Positions 46,848 through 56,590 of a DNA stretch of 62,000 bases are shown here, one piece after another; position 1 is the stretch's first letter; each line of letters begins with the position of its first letter. Made by a program: the position numbers and the translations under genes. Below the pieces are notes generated by a model. That model ran no database searches. It was given only the letters and a program-made list of their open reading frames with translations, and was not told the origin of the DNA. The stretch is from Prorocentrum cordatum (taxonomy: Eukaryota; Sar; Dinophyceae; Prorocentrales; Prorocentraceae). The stretch lies in contig CAUYUJ010019603.1 of assembly GCA_963575745.1 (NCBI GenBank), positions 1 to 62,000 of the forward strand. Reading direction: 5' to 3'.

Positions 46848-47556
46848 GCAGAAGCTGGCATCTTGAGCGCAAACCCATCTTCATTTTCGGGCCACGCGGA
46901 TTAGCGTACGGCTCGGCGATGTCACGCGCTCCGAGAATCTGGGGCATAACAGAAGTACGGCAGTGGCACCGAGACCTCGTCCAGAAACGGAAGGGGATGA
47001 GGATGAAAAGGGCGATGAGGCAGCAGAGCACAGCAGACTCCAGGAACGAGTGCGGCGGAAATCCCCCTTCCTGCCCCTGCTCCTCAACCTCCTTGTCGCC
47101 GTGGCCGCCGCCGCCGCCTCCGCGCCCTGCTTCCCGCTCCTCTCCTGGCCTCCTCCTCCTGCCCCAACTCCCCCTTCCCCTCCCCCTTCCCCATTCTCCC
47201 CCTGCTCTCGGCCCCGGGGGTCGCGAGTTCGCGAGGACCCCCGTGGCGCTCGGAACGCGCGCGGGCCGCGCTCGCCCGCGCGCCCTGGCCGCGCGCCGCG
47301 GGCCCAGCCGCCGCTGCCGCTGCTGCCGCCGCCTCCGGCGCATGCGACTAACAGCGCTCTGGCCGGCCTGGTCCCCGCCGGCAGCACCCCAGCAGCGCGC
47401 GGCTCCAGAGGCCCCGCAGCTGCCCGCGCACTGCGTCCCGTGGGTGACTTCCGAACAGCACCGCGCCGCCGCCGGCCTGCCCCGCCGCCCAGCCACGGCC
47501 GCCTGGCGCCCTGGCGAGCCCCGTGCATCGTGCGCCCCGCGCCCGCCCGCCAGCAG
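46848..47556. other. GC-rich region; one frame with a single hydrophobic segment
   Basis: A minus frame contains SFLESAVLCCLIALFILIPF, long enough for one membrane span, then FRFWTRSRCHC and a short unique tail. The rest is Arg/Gly low complexity. Too little to call a gene. Confidence 0.25.
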
Positions 47557-48430
47557 TTAGCCTGGTGTGCTGCGCGCAGTGTGCGCCCTGTTCCAGCTTG
47601 CAGCATGCTCCTGGCCCGCAGGTGGCTCGGCGCCGCCGCCCCCCAGACGGGCTGCCCCATGCGGCGCCAGGCCAGCTGGGCTGCTCGGCAGCGAGTCAGC
47701 TCGCCGAGCTGCCGGGTCCTGTGGCAGGGTTCGCACCTGCCGCAAGAACCATTGCCGGCTTCTCCGCCCAGGCGACCTGTTGACCAGCCCGGCCGCCACG
47801 CCCTCGAGATTGGCGTGGCGGCGCTCCAACCCGCCGCCCAGCGCGCTGGTGGCAGCGTGCGTGCCTTGCTCGTCCAGCTGCTGTCCGCAGGGCGCGTCGG
47901 TGGCCCCTTGAGCGGCAGGGCGGCTCTGGCAAGTCCGCGCCGCCGTCTGCAGCTCCGCCAGCGCGCGATCTGGCTTCGGCAGGTGTGCGCGGGTGCGGAA
48001 CGCCGTTGTCCAGAGCGGGTCCTCTTGTGAGCAAGCGGGATCTCCTGGGTGCCCGAGGAACGCAGCGGCCCCTGGCCCTCCTACCCCCAAGGACCTCGCC
48101 CGCTCGTGCAGGTGCAAGCGGCTGCCTCAGGGCGGCGTTGGTTTTCTTTTGCGCAGCTTGTGCGAGAGTGCCCTGCTTCGCCAAGTGCTGCAGGGCGTCC
48201 AGCAGGGGGGCGCCCAGCTCGGGGTTCGCGCCCTGAAGGGAGAGGCCGCGTTCAGGAGCTCGAGCAAGGAGTCAGCGCCGAGGTCTGCGGCCGCGCTGGT
48301 CGCGCAGGCGGTCCAGCTGGCCCGGATGGCCGCGGCGCGTCGCGTCATGGCCCACTGCGGCTGCGCGCCAGGGGGATTGAGGGGGGGGCCGAAGAACTTT
48401 CGCGCCTCGGCGCCCAGTGGCCGCCCACAT
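47557..48430 (-). pseudogene. Coding-like region in shifting frames, possibly retroelement gag
   Basis: Successive minus-strand pieces look like one degraded protein: GPPLNPPGAQPQWAMTRRAA and ADLGADSLLELLNAAS near 48400-48250, LGAPLLDALQHLAKQGTLAQ near 48200, then DPLWTTAFRTRAHLPKPDRA and AGLVNRSPGRRSRQWFLRQV near 48015-47730. Each piece is in a different frame. No family is identified. It could belong with the fragment at 48700-49431. Confidence 0.3.
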
Positions 48431-48439
48431 ACAAACGTA

Positions 48440-48712
48440 AGTACATTTGTACCTAGATGCGTACGCGCATGCGTGCATACATGCACGCACATACGCGCAT
48501 GCGTACATACATGCGTGCGTGCAAACATACATGCGGCCATGCATGCGTGAATGCACACGTACATACACGCACATAATCACATGCATGCTTACATGCATCC
48601 ATGCGTCTACACATGCAGACATACACGCATGCGTACATGCAGACCTGCATCGCTCCATGCATGCATGCGCGCATGCATGCATGCGTGCCTGCATGCAAAC
48701 GCACTCTTCGTC
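48440..48712. repeat. ATGC/ACATGC alternating purine-pyrimidine array
   Basis: Irregular repeats of CATGCATG, ACATGCGTGC and ATACATGC over about 270 bp. Such alternation is prone to Z-DNA and cruciforms. The array starts right where a minus coding-like frame ends. Confidence 0.9.
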
Positions 48713-49431
48713 CCACTTCTCGACGGGCTCGAATTTCTTGTTGATCGGCCGCGCGAGGTCGTGGAGGTGGGGGAGCTCGGTGGGGGTGTCCGGGAGGGCC
48801 ATGCCGACGCGCGCGGTGTAGGAGCCGAAGGTGGGGCGCTGGACGTTCTCGGTGCCGAGCTCGATGTCCTTCCTCTTGGCAAGCTCGGGCATCTTCGACT
48901 TGAAGCTCGGCGTGGGCCAAGAGAGGTTCACGGGCGGCTCTCCGTGATTCTCGAAGATGTTTAGAGGCGGGCGTCGTTCTCGCAGTAGGTCTTGTAGAAC
49001 AACGCCGCCGCCAGCTCGAGGCGCCTCTTGTCCTTTTCGTTGAAGATGTGCCCGTGCTCGATGCTCTTGAGAGACCCGCCGCTGTAAACCATCTCGAAGA
49101 CGGCTTGCTGGGCGCTGCTGGACCACGGGGCGCTATCCGCCATGAACGCGCAGGTCATTCTTGCTGCGTCAGTGCCTTGCGTGCTCGATTGGCATTGGCG
49201 CATCTCGGCAATCGCGATCTTGTCCGCGATGATGGACAGCTTGTCTAGGATCTTCTCGTTCTGCTTGGCCATGCGCTCGAGGATCTCGTTCGAGCTCGGG
49301 CTCGCGCTCTGGGTCGCGACGTTCCTCGGGGCCTCGACCTGCTGGGTCGCCACCTGGTCGCGCTCGGCGGCCCGGGACATGGCCGAGGCTCGCGACGCAC
49401 TCGGGGGCCGCGGTGTGGCGGGGATAGGCAT
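48700..49431 (-). pseudogene. Unknown protein, frameshifted
   Basis: Starts at ATG 49431 (MPIPATPRPP). A coiled-coil-like segment (SNEILERMAKQNEKILDKLS, then IIADKIAIAEMRQ) is followed by SAQQAVFEMVYSGGSLKSIE, KDKRRLELAAALFYKTYCEN and a stop at 48961. Reading on in the next frame gives NIFENHGEPPVNLSWPTPSF, RPTFGSYTARVGMALPDTP and FEPVEKWDEE, so a 2-bp gain near 48964 has broken one protein. The frame then enters the ATGC array at about 48712, possibly an intron beginning GTTTGC. The domain is unknown; gag-like or a host gene are both possible. Confidence 0.45.
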
Positions 49432-49455
49432 TGGGGGGGGGGGCGTCGACCTGTA

Positions 49456-49475
49456 ATCGGCGATGCATCGCCGAT
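49456..49475. repeat. Perfect 20-bp palindrome
   Basis: ATCGGCGATGCATCGCCGAT is identical to its reverse complement; a partial third arm (GCGTCGGCGATGCGC) follows. It lies 25 bp upstream of the unknown gene start at 49431. Confidence 0.9.
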
Positions 49476-49854
49476 GCGTCGGCGATGCGCGCCCGATCGT
49501 GAATCCGCGCGTTCCTGGGCAGGTTCGGGCTCATATCGAACCACTCTTTGCGATCGCAAGCGATTGGGGAGACATGTGTCCCCTTGCGCCACCCCCCCCC
49601 TATCGCTGCCCCTGGGGCGAAGAGGCTCGGCGCCTCGAAGAGGCTCGAAAACTCGAAGTCTCGGAGACTCGGGGAAGCTCGGGCCCGTGCAACTGCGGGG
49701 GTAGAGGAGGGGGGGGGGGGGGAGGGGGGCGAGGAGGAGGAAGGGCCACAGGAGGAAGGGCCGCGAACCGTGTGACGGATGCGCTGAAAAATAACTCCAA
49801 TGCTCTGCCTGATCGAAAAAAACGCATGTGGAATAAACATCCACTCGTTCCCCA
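49476..49854. other. No gene; G-runs and GAGGCTCG repeats
   Basis: Short units GAGGCTCGGCGCCTCGAA at 49621-49680 and a GGAGGGGGGGGGGG run at about 49705-49730. Confidence 0.5.
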
Positions 49855-50035
49855 TGGCCCTGCCGCGCGTTCCTGACTCGGGAACGGCGGAGAAAGTGAG
49901 AATCCCATGGCCGTGTCGCAAGTTCGTGACTTGGGCAAACTGAACAGGTGAGAATCCCACAGCCCTGCCACGCGCTCGTGATTGCGGACGCTGATATGGT
50001 GAGACCACCATGGCCATGCTCAGCGTTTTCGATGC
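49855..50035. repeat. ~60-bp degenerate tandem repeat, three copies
   Basis: Units contain CCATGGCC(C/G)TG, CGC(G/A)C(G)TTCGTGACTYGGG and GTGAGAATCCCA, at about 49855, 49905 and 49950, with a more diverged fourth. Confidence 0.7.
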
Positions 50036-50278
50036 TGTTGCTAGCCGACATGAGATGATAGCAACTTCGATTCGCAACTTCTCCCGTGGATTGCCAAGTT
50101 CGGCCTCCGCGCCCCTCTCCACAGTTATTAAATCCCACTGAACCAGGATAAACATAGAGGGGGTTAAAAGGGGGGGTGTATGTTTTATTATCCGAGGCAC
50201 TCGGTTATCTTCCTGGTCTTTCTCCACCATCTCAGTGCCGTCCTCGTCGTGGTTCCTCGCCATCGCCATCGCCGCCAT
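50036..50278. other. No gene recognised
   Basis: Unique sequence including an A/G-rich patch at about 50150-50175. Confidence 0.45.
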
Positions 50279-50285
50279 CACCTCG

Positions 50286-50323
<38 letters not shown>

Positions 50324-50326
50324 GTG
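50279..50326. repeat. (CAT)n microsatellite
   Basis: About 13 ATC/CAT triplets. Confidence 0.95.
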
Positions 50327-50562
50327 ATGCTGGCAGCTCTTTCCCAAACTACTGCTTGCGGAGACCGAGTGAGCGCGCGCAATCGACGCCGCCCCAGCTC
50401 TTCGGGGGCGGGGGGTTCTGGGTGAACCAGAAAGCCTGCGGCGCGGAAGAATCGGATGCAAAGGCCAGATCATTCCCGTGGGGCACAAAAATGATGCTGG
50501 CTGCTCTTTTCCAATCTACTGCTCGCGGAGACCGAGCGGGCACGCGCAATCGACGCTGCCCA
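50326..50562. repeat. 70-bp direct repeat, 167 bp apart
   Basis: GATGCTGGCAGCTCTTTCCC at 50326 and GATGCTGGCTGCTCTTTTCC at 50493 begin two copies that both continue through TGCGGAGACCGAG(T/C)G(A/G)G to CGCAATCGACGC. Confidence 0.85.
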
Positions 50563-50699
50563 CCATCAGCCTCCCGCCATCGGCGCTGGCCCGGCGAATT
50601 TATTTGACGCAGAGACTTACAAACCTCTTGTTGACGACCCCGCCCCCCCGAGGCTCCCGAATTAAAGGGGGCGAGAGGGGGCAGGGGGGGCGGGGGCGG

Positions 50700-51678
50700 G
50701 CCGCGGGGCATTGACGCGCAAAAGGCTCAGGGAGGTGGCGAAAGCCTGGGATAATACCTCACTGAGCTTCTCGGGGTAAGCCTGTTTTTGCCGAGTGAGA
50801 AAACCTCCTGGCCCAGTGGGCCCATCGAGTTGAAGATGCGTTTTCCCGGAGAACATGCATGCACCGCGACCCAGACATTTCGCTTTCAGGAGGACAGGGC
50901 GTTTACAGTGGAACAGATGGAACCTGGTCCGAGCACGCCAGGCTGCACCAAACGCGCAGTAGTCAACTACATATTGTGTGCACGCCCTGTGTTGACAATG
51001 AATGGGTCGACCGTATGCTGACCAAAGGAAAGATTGAGCTGGACTCTTCGCCGCAAGGGATCCCACGATCAATGCAGGATTTAGGCAAAGCCCCGCTACG
51101 CTGTGCCAGGAGATTCCCTTCTGCCACCAATAACCGATCTTTGTTACATAGATTTGGCAACCCATGCGGACACTCTTGAGTGCGCGGCCGATTAGGCAGC
51201 TGCGACCGCTAAGGGGCGCGTCTAGCAACCGAGAACGACTGGCACGGGGTCCCTGACCACAGCCCTGACACAACGCCTGATCGAATCCAACCCATCAGCG
51301 CGGAAAGACATCGTCGCACAATAGGTCATGATGAGCTCCATGGACAATATCGATGCACGCGACCGCGACATTACGGCGCGCCAGAGCACGCGCCAAGCCT
51401 TCATATCCAGAGAGCACATCTAGGAATACTCTCCGTAGTGCGGGCTGCGGCTGTGCAAGAGCATCGCGCAGCGCGCGGCGGAAGGCGCGATGCCGTACTC
51501 CACTAGCAAGGCGATCTCCGCATATCGCGCCGCCGGCAGCTTGCCGAGCTGCAAGAAGGCCCTGGCATGCTTTTCGCATCGAGCCACAATGCGGGAGCTG
51601 CGCCAGTGCCCCGGCTGCTGTCCCTCGGCGAGCTATCGAGCCTGCGCGGGGAGGTCGTGGCTGGCTCGCCCTTGCCAC
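50700..51678 (-). pseudogene. Methyltransferase-like C-terminal domain of the DIRS element
   Basis: A recombinase tail fragment (SMRKACQGLLAARQAAGG) leads to RRVFLDVLSGYEGLARALAR, a Rossmann-type first motif (FxDxxSGxxGLxRAL). VAVACIDIVHGAHHDLL then fits the acidic end of the second strand. The frame stops at 51295. Another frame resumes with CQIYVTKIGYWWQ, HCQHRACTQYVVDYCAFGAA, WRARTRF, then FSGKTHLQLDGP and QAYPEKLSEVLSQAF, which I take as the distal part of the same domain. In intact elements this region is proposed to be a DNA methyltransferase-like function. The catalytic loop between the two parts is not visible. Confidence 0.65.
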
Positions 51679-51721
51679 GGCGTGTAGAGCGCCGGCTTGG
51701 CCGAGTAGACCCCCGGCGGCT

Positions 51722-53536
51722 TCATTGCGTCCACGAGGGAGCGGTGCCGCTGCCTGGGGCTGACGTCGAGCAAGCGCTCTGGCTGGTGCGGCCGAGCTCC
51801 ACGTGCACCCCGAAGACCCGGTAGGCTCCGGGCCCCTCCAGGCTCGAGGGGGGGATGAGCGACGCCGCCGAGAGGCTCAGCAGCGAGAACGACCGCAGGT
51901 GCGTCTCGAACATCGCAGCGACGGCCAGCGCCCCGAACGGGCGCGCGGCCCGCGCCACCTCGACGAACGCCCGCAAGCGCTGATCCCCTTGCGGGGCCGA
52001 CCAGCGTGGCAGCGACTGCTTCTCGAGGAAGGAGGCCAGGTGCGCCAGCCCGTCGCCGTAGTCCCACTGTGTGTTGGGTCTCACCCGCTCCCGCTGCAAC
52101 GCTGTGAGGGCCGGCGCCGAGCCCCGCGGTCGCTGTCGGACCTCCTCGCGGGTCCGTGTCGGGCGGTTGGAGGCCTGGGGGCCGACCTGGCCAGAGGCTG
52201 CCCCGCGGGGGCCCCGCGGCATGCCGCCAGCTCGGGTGCGCTGGGAGGCCCTGCGGCCGCTCGGCCCAGCGCTCGCGCCGTGAGCGTGGGGGCGAGGCCC
52301 AGGCGCTGGCGCCGCGCGTTGAAGCAGCCCAGGCCCGCGTCGCCCACGTCGTCGGAGACGGAGGGGGCCGCGCGCCGCAGCTGCGCCGCCGGGCGCGAGG
52401 CGGTGCTTGACGAACCCCTCCGGCGCCCGCGGCCCGCCATGCCGGGGCTGGAACGCCCGACTGGCAACGTCCACAGCGTTCCGCTCGGACGGCGCCCAGC
52501 GATCCGCCAGCTTGAGCCCGGCAGCTAGGCAAAACGCGGCCGAAATCCGACGCTGGAAATTCATCGCAGGATTCGACGAGCGGCCCTTTGCATGTGCACA
52601 GATCACCGACGCGTTATCACCCAGAACAAGCACCCGCGATTCATGAAGACTGCAATCACGGGCAAGGTGTCGCACAGTCCAAGTCCTGTCTCTCGCCTCC
52701 AGCTGGACCTGAGACCCAGGCGCCCCCCTCCAGCGACCAGCATAGGCCACCTCCCAGCTCCTTTCTGAGACAGAGACGGGGGCCTCGGCAAACCCCCTCG
52801 CGCGCCCGAGATCCAGGATCACCTCCTCCGACGCCTCCGAGACGGAGACCTCCTCCTCGGGGTCAAGGGCCCGTGAACGGGGAGCTCCCGAGACACTCGA
52901 CAGCCCCCGAAAGCGGGCGCGTTCCCGCGCGCGACCAACGACCGCGACCTCCTCGAGGGGGCATCGTAGGCAGCCAACCCCGAAGCCCCAGGCAGACGCG
53001 TCATAACCAAAGACCCGAACCCGCCAGGGACGTCGCATACATGATCGAGCCAGAGAAAGGAGGGCGCGAATCCAGCGGACTTCACGAACAACCGAGGGCC
53101 ACGGGGGTTGTCGCCGCACATAGCTGTCCTGTACGAACACATGCACTTTCTCCATCGCGCACAACAGCTCGGGGGCCAACGAGAGGAGGGCGGTGGCGTG
53201 ACCCGCGAACCTCTCCAACTCCTGCCCCGCTGCGCTGCCGCCGCTCTCCAGTAGATGATCGCGCGCGAGCTTCGCCTTCCCAAAGCGACTGGTCTTTGGG
53301 CGCCGCCTCCCATTCGAACCCGCGAGCGCGAAGCAGATGAAGTCGTGGTCCCCAGGGCTCGCGGTCTCCAGCGACGAGACGATCACCCTCTCTTCCAGTT
53401 TCTCCTTCGCCCCCGCGACGGCGCCCTTCGCGACGGCGAGGTCCGCGCTTAGACGCGCGACGCTGTCGATATATACAATCCGCGCAGCGACTCGATGTCG
53501 CCGAGGGGTGAGAGATGTGCCTTGTCTAAAATCCAC
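51722..53536 (-). pseudogene. RT end, RNase H and recombinase N-part of the DIRS element
   Basis: A 604-codon minus frame. Residues 21-26 are VYIDSV, the RT active-site box, where the usual second aspartate is serine. RNase H spans about 170-360 with GYDASAWGFGVG (D179), VQLEARDRTW (E280), VLVLGDNASV (D307) and WAPSERNAVDVASR (D356), a complete D-E-D-D set. An Arg/Pro-rich linker leads to a recombinase core-binding part from about 475 (NTQWDYGDGLAHLASFLEKQ, ALAVAAMFETHL). The frame ends before any catalytic recombinase motif. Confidence 0.75.
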
Positions 53537-53733
53537 GGGGCCTCGGGGTTCACGTCTCTAAGTTGATGGGCATTCGCCGCCTGTGCGAGAGCCGCTGCCC
53601 AGTTCCACCCCGCTGACACCGCGCGGGCACGGGGGCGAGCCCGCCAGCGATTTCGAGCAGCCTCTGGCAAAGCAGCAACGAGGTGAGCGAGAAGGTGGGC
53701 CGTGGGGGTCAAAGGCAGGCCGAAAAAAAACAC
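53449..53733 (-). pseudogene. RT middle fragment of the DIRS element
   Basis: In this frame VSAGWNWAAALAQAANAHQL (the MGW-type motif before the active site), VNPEAPWILDKAH and DIESLRGLYIS lead up to the active site. The sequence TATATATCGAC appears to carry a 2-bp duplication exactly at the YxDD box, moving the following residues into the neighbouring frame. Confidence 0.7.
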
Positions 53734-53778
53734 TTGTGCTGGCTGGGGAGCTCAAACAGGTAATAGCAAACTTCAGCG

Positions 53779-53810
<32 letters not shown>

Positions 53811-54001
53811 TGCAAAACGGGAACGACATGGGGTGCGCGCTCTAAATGGTCAAGAGCTTCCCCCGATGGCAGGACGACCCCGGGAGGCTCCTGAAACCAA
53901 GGGTTGGGAACGCGGGTATCCCAAGTCATTCGGGGCGCGCCAGATTTCTCGCGCACGAAAAACATGCCACTCTCTTCGAGCACATCCTCGCTAGCCTCCA
54001 A
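53558..54001 (-). pseudogene. RT N-terminal segment of the DIRS element
   Basis: MFFVREKSGAPRMTWDTRVP, NPWFQEPPGVVLPSGEALDH and LERAPHVV match the start of the RT fingers (FFVxKK...R.I.D.R..N..F..PP). A poly-Gly stretch from the homopolymer and unrelated sequence follow. A 1-nt shift near 53990 separates it from the linker frame. Confidence 0.75.
53779..53810. repeat. Poly-C run of 32 nt inside the RT
   Basis: An uninterrupted run of 32 C (G on the coding strand) splits the N-terminal RT segment from the rest. The expected finger/palm residues between VVPVL and the MGW region are absent. Confidence 0.95.
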
Positions 54002-54603
54002 AACGCCAGCGCCCCAGAGTTCAGCAGCGAACTCTCCGAAAAGTCTAGGCTGATCTCGAAGGGCAGGATCCAGGAAGAGGTTGACTCCAGAATCGTGTTA
54101 CGAGCGGCAGCCTCCTCGGCAGCTAAAAGGATTGAGCGATCTTCGAGCGCGGACTGCAGGGCGGCAGGTGGGCGCTCACTCAGCGGCACCGGGCCCGAAC
54201 GCCCTGCGGGAAGCGACGCGTTCCCTCGCTCGAAGTTCACGCGGGCACCGACGGCTAGCGCGGCCTCCGCGTAGCCGGGCCGCGTGCCCTGGAGCGCCTG
54301 CCGCGCTCCCAGGGAGCTCCCGCAATCAGCTGGAGGGGGAGCCGCTGACCCATGCTGCCGAGCGAGATGACGGACGGCTGAAACCTGCGCAGCGGTCAAC
54401 GAAGCGGGCGAAGAAAAAGTAGCCTCCGAAGCGCCTAGCTCGTTCAAGGCTTGGATGCCCTCAAAGAGCCACCCCTCCTGCGCTCGACGGCGCCGCAGCC
54501 GACGCCGCTGACTCTGCGAGAGCCCCGCGCCGCTGGGCCCTCCCAGCAAAACTTCCGAGGCGGCAGCCAGAGAAATGGGCAGGACATCCCGTTGACGCGT
54601 CAT
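53926..54603 (-). pseudogene. Linker region between gag-like part and RT
   Basis: Open for 225 codons. Contains QSQRRRLRRRRAQEGWLFEG, NELGASEATFSSPASLTAAQ and NTILESTSSWILPFEISLDF. Position and basic/helical composition fit the region preceding RT in DIRS-like polyproteins; no domain name is applied. Confidence 0.55.
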
Positions 54604-54639
54604 GTGGAGCTTGAATTCTTCTCAGGGCAGCGCCCGCCG

Positions 54640-55940
54640 CCGATCCCTGAACCCCCGCGGCTTGCCCTCGAGGAGGCGGGGCAGACCTCCTCGCGGCGGC
54701 GCAAGAATGAAAGGGGGACGACGGTCAAACTCGACCACCTCCTCCCTGATCACCGCTCTTCTCCGTGGCGGTCTGCTGCGTCGACGGGGTGTCGATGTCC
54801 TTGGCCAGGGCGGCCTTCTCCCGCGTCTTGCGGCGCTCCTTCAGGGCAGCAGCGCGGGTGGTGGGCTCCATCAACACGAAGCCCTCCAACCCTGGCATCG
54901 CGATGGAGCTGCTGCGCAGGTTCTCAACGCCCAGGAACAACGAGCGCTCGATGAGCCAGTCGTCGCCATCCGCGGGGCCCGTGCCCACCTGGCGCAGGGG
55001 GCCCTCGCGCGCGCTCTCCAACATCTGGTGGCGGCGAATGTTCAGCTCAAAGGCCGCCGGGGCGCCGACCTGACCAAGGTCAATCGTCAGCGCGCCCTCC
55101 ACCAGCTGGGGCAGGCGCAAGTGTTCGTCAACCCCCGCATCCGAAGCCGCCAATCCCAGCGTGTAGCGCCACCCGTAGTACTGCTGAGCAAGCTCCTGGC
55201 CCCCCTCGTGGATGCGGACCGCCGCGCGGCGAGTCGACCGTGGCCCTTTGATCTCCCAAGTCGTGCCGAAGTCGACTTCGCTTCTGGCATGCCAGGCGTC
55301 CGAGGACGAGGGGCGGTGGCAGCGTGCCCAGTCCCTCTCTACGGGCAGGATGCACGAAGCCTCCGCCGCCAGTCCCCGTAGGTTCCACCGAGCCCTCGAG
55401 ACCCCCCCCCCAGCGCCGTGTCGTCCGTCAGCGGGAACAGGCACCTGTCAATGGCGATCTGAAGCCGCTCGCCCATATGCGCCAGCAGCGCCTCGCCAAA
55501 GTCCATGTAGTGCTGGGGGGGAACGCTGGCGCGCCCCGAACCGCGGCAGGCGCCGCACCTCCCGTGCCGAACTTCTGACGCCCGTCACTCTCGCCCAGGT
55601 TTTCCTCGAATGTGCCGAAGTCCCGCGAAAAGACGACCCAGTTGGTGTGCGCGAGGCGGGCCAGCGGGACCCGCTCTGGACATCCAACCGCCGCCTCGCC
55701 CGCGCCAAGGAGGTAGCAGACGGGGGCCCGAACAGCGACCTCCAGGTGCTGAACCCCCGCGGGCGTGGCCATCGTCACTGTCCGTGGTGGGGCAGTCGGC
55801 GCACGCGCGCGCGGACGTCGTGGGCTGAACCAGGCCGCGCCCGACACCCGCAGCCGAGAGGGAGGCGCCCGCCAACGCGGGCGCGACGAGGACGGACAGG
55901 TACAGGCCGCTCCAGCTGCCTCCGCCGCCAGCGGACTCAC
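54640..55940 (-). pseudogene. Gag-like region of the DIRS element
   Basis: Two frames: VCYLLGAGEAAVGCPERVPL and HTNWVVFSRDFGTFEENLGE (about 55770-55600), then, after a frame change near 55440, VDFGTTWEIKGPRSTRRAAV, LAQQYYGWRYTLGLAASDAG, FELNIRRHQMLESAREGPL and a Lys/Arg-rich end (KERRKTREKAALAKD). Position 5' of RT argues for gag; no zinc knuckle is seen. Confidence 0.55.
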
Positions 55941-56019
55941 ACTGGCAGTCGCACTGGCGCGCGCACTACGAGGGGCGACTCCCCCGCTCGACCAGCAGGA
56001 AGCACTCGCCCGTCCTTGC

Positions 56020-56325
56020 TGCTCGTCGTCGTCGTCTTCCTCCTCCTCCTCCTCCTCCTCATCATCGCCATTGGCGCTCTCATCATCGTATCATCGTCAC
56101 CACCAACATCATCATCATACTCGTAAACGTCATGATGGTAATACTAATCATCATCATCATCATCATCATCATTATCATCAACATAATCATCATCAACAGA
56201 AACATCATGACAATCATGCTCATCATCCTCGTCCTCCTCATCACCAACACCATCATCAGTATTTCGTCATCACCCTCATCATCATCCTCACCATCATCAC
56301 CCTCGTCATCGTTATCATGTTGTTC
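56020..56325. repeat. (CTC)n and (CAT)n microsatellites
   Basis: CTC triplets at 56037-56060, then ATC/CAT triplets with interruptions to about 56325. Confidence 0.95.
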
Positions 56326-56454
56326 ACCCCTCGCGAGTAGGGCCCCCGGTGCCCGCTCGAACGAGGGCCGCCGAATATCCTGGATTGGCGCGGTGGCGGA
56401 ACTTGCCGCAGGCAACCGTGTATCATCGCCTCCCTCGCCTAAAACAACGAGCGA
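56326..56454. other. No gene seen
   Basis: Short unique stretch before the dispersed element. Confidence 0.5.
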
Positions 56455-56590
56455 CGTCCCACCGTCCCTCTTGGCGTGAGTGGTCTCGGGCTTTTCCTCT
56501 TCCATCATCCCCCCTCATATTTTTCGGGGGAGGGCTTTGCCCCTTCCCCTGCCCCTCCACCTGGGCCTGGGCGGAAGGGGCGGGGGCCCA
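56455..56590 (+). mobile_element. ~220-bp dispersed element, copy 3 (partial, diverged)
   Basis: CCCTCTTGGCGTGAGTGGT, TTTTTCGGGGGAGGGCTTTG and CCACCTGGGCCTGGGCGG follow the order of copies 1 and 2. The second half is missing; CCAAGATGGCCCAAGATGGC repeats follow directly. Confidence 0.65.

Larger units (their letters stand above)
50700..55940 (-). mobile_element. Degenerate DIRS-like retroelement
   Basis: On the minus strand the order is: gag-like region (55940-54640), linker (54603-54000), reverse transcriptase (54000-53460), RNase H (about 53020-52440), tyrosine recombinase N-part (about 52110-51860), recombinase end (before 51470) and methyltransferase-like domain (51470-50700). DIRS elements use a tyrosine recombinase instead of a DDE integrase and often carry a methyltransferase-like domain. 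Several frameshifts, a 32-nt homopolymer in the RT and a missing recombinase middle show the copy is dead. Split direct repeats or inverted termini were not identified. Confidence 0.8.

Noticed and set aside
48447-48821. His/Cys/Met-rich frames in the ATGC array
   Set aside because: Produced by the ATGC repeat; not conserved beyond it.
56083-56508. Poly-Met/Asp/His frames over the CAT array
   Set aside because: Trinucleotide repeat artefact.
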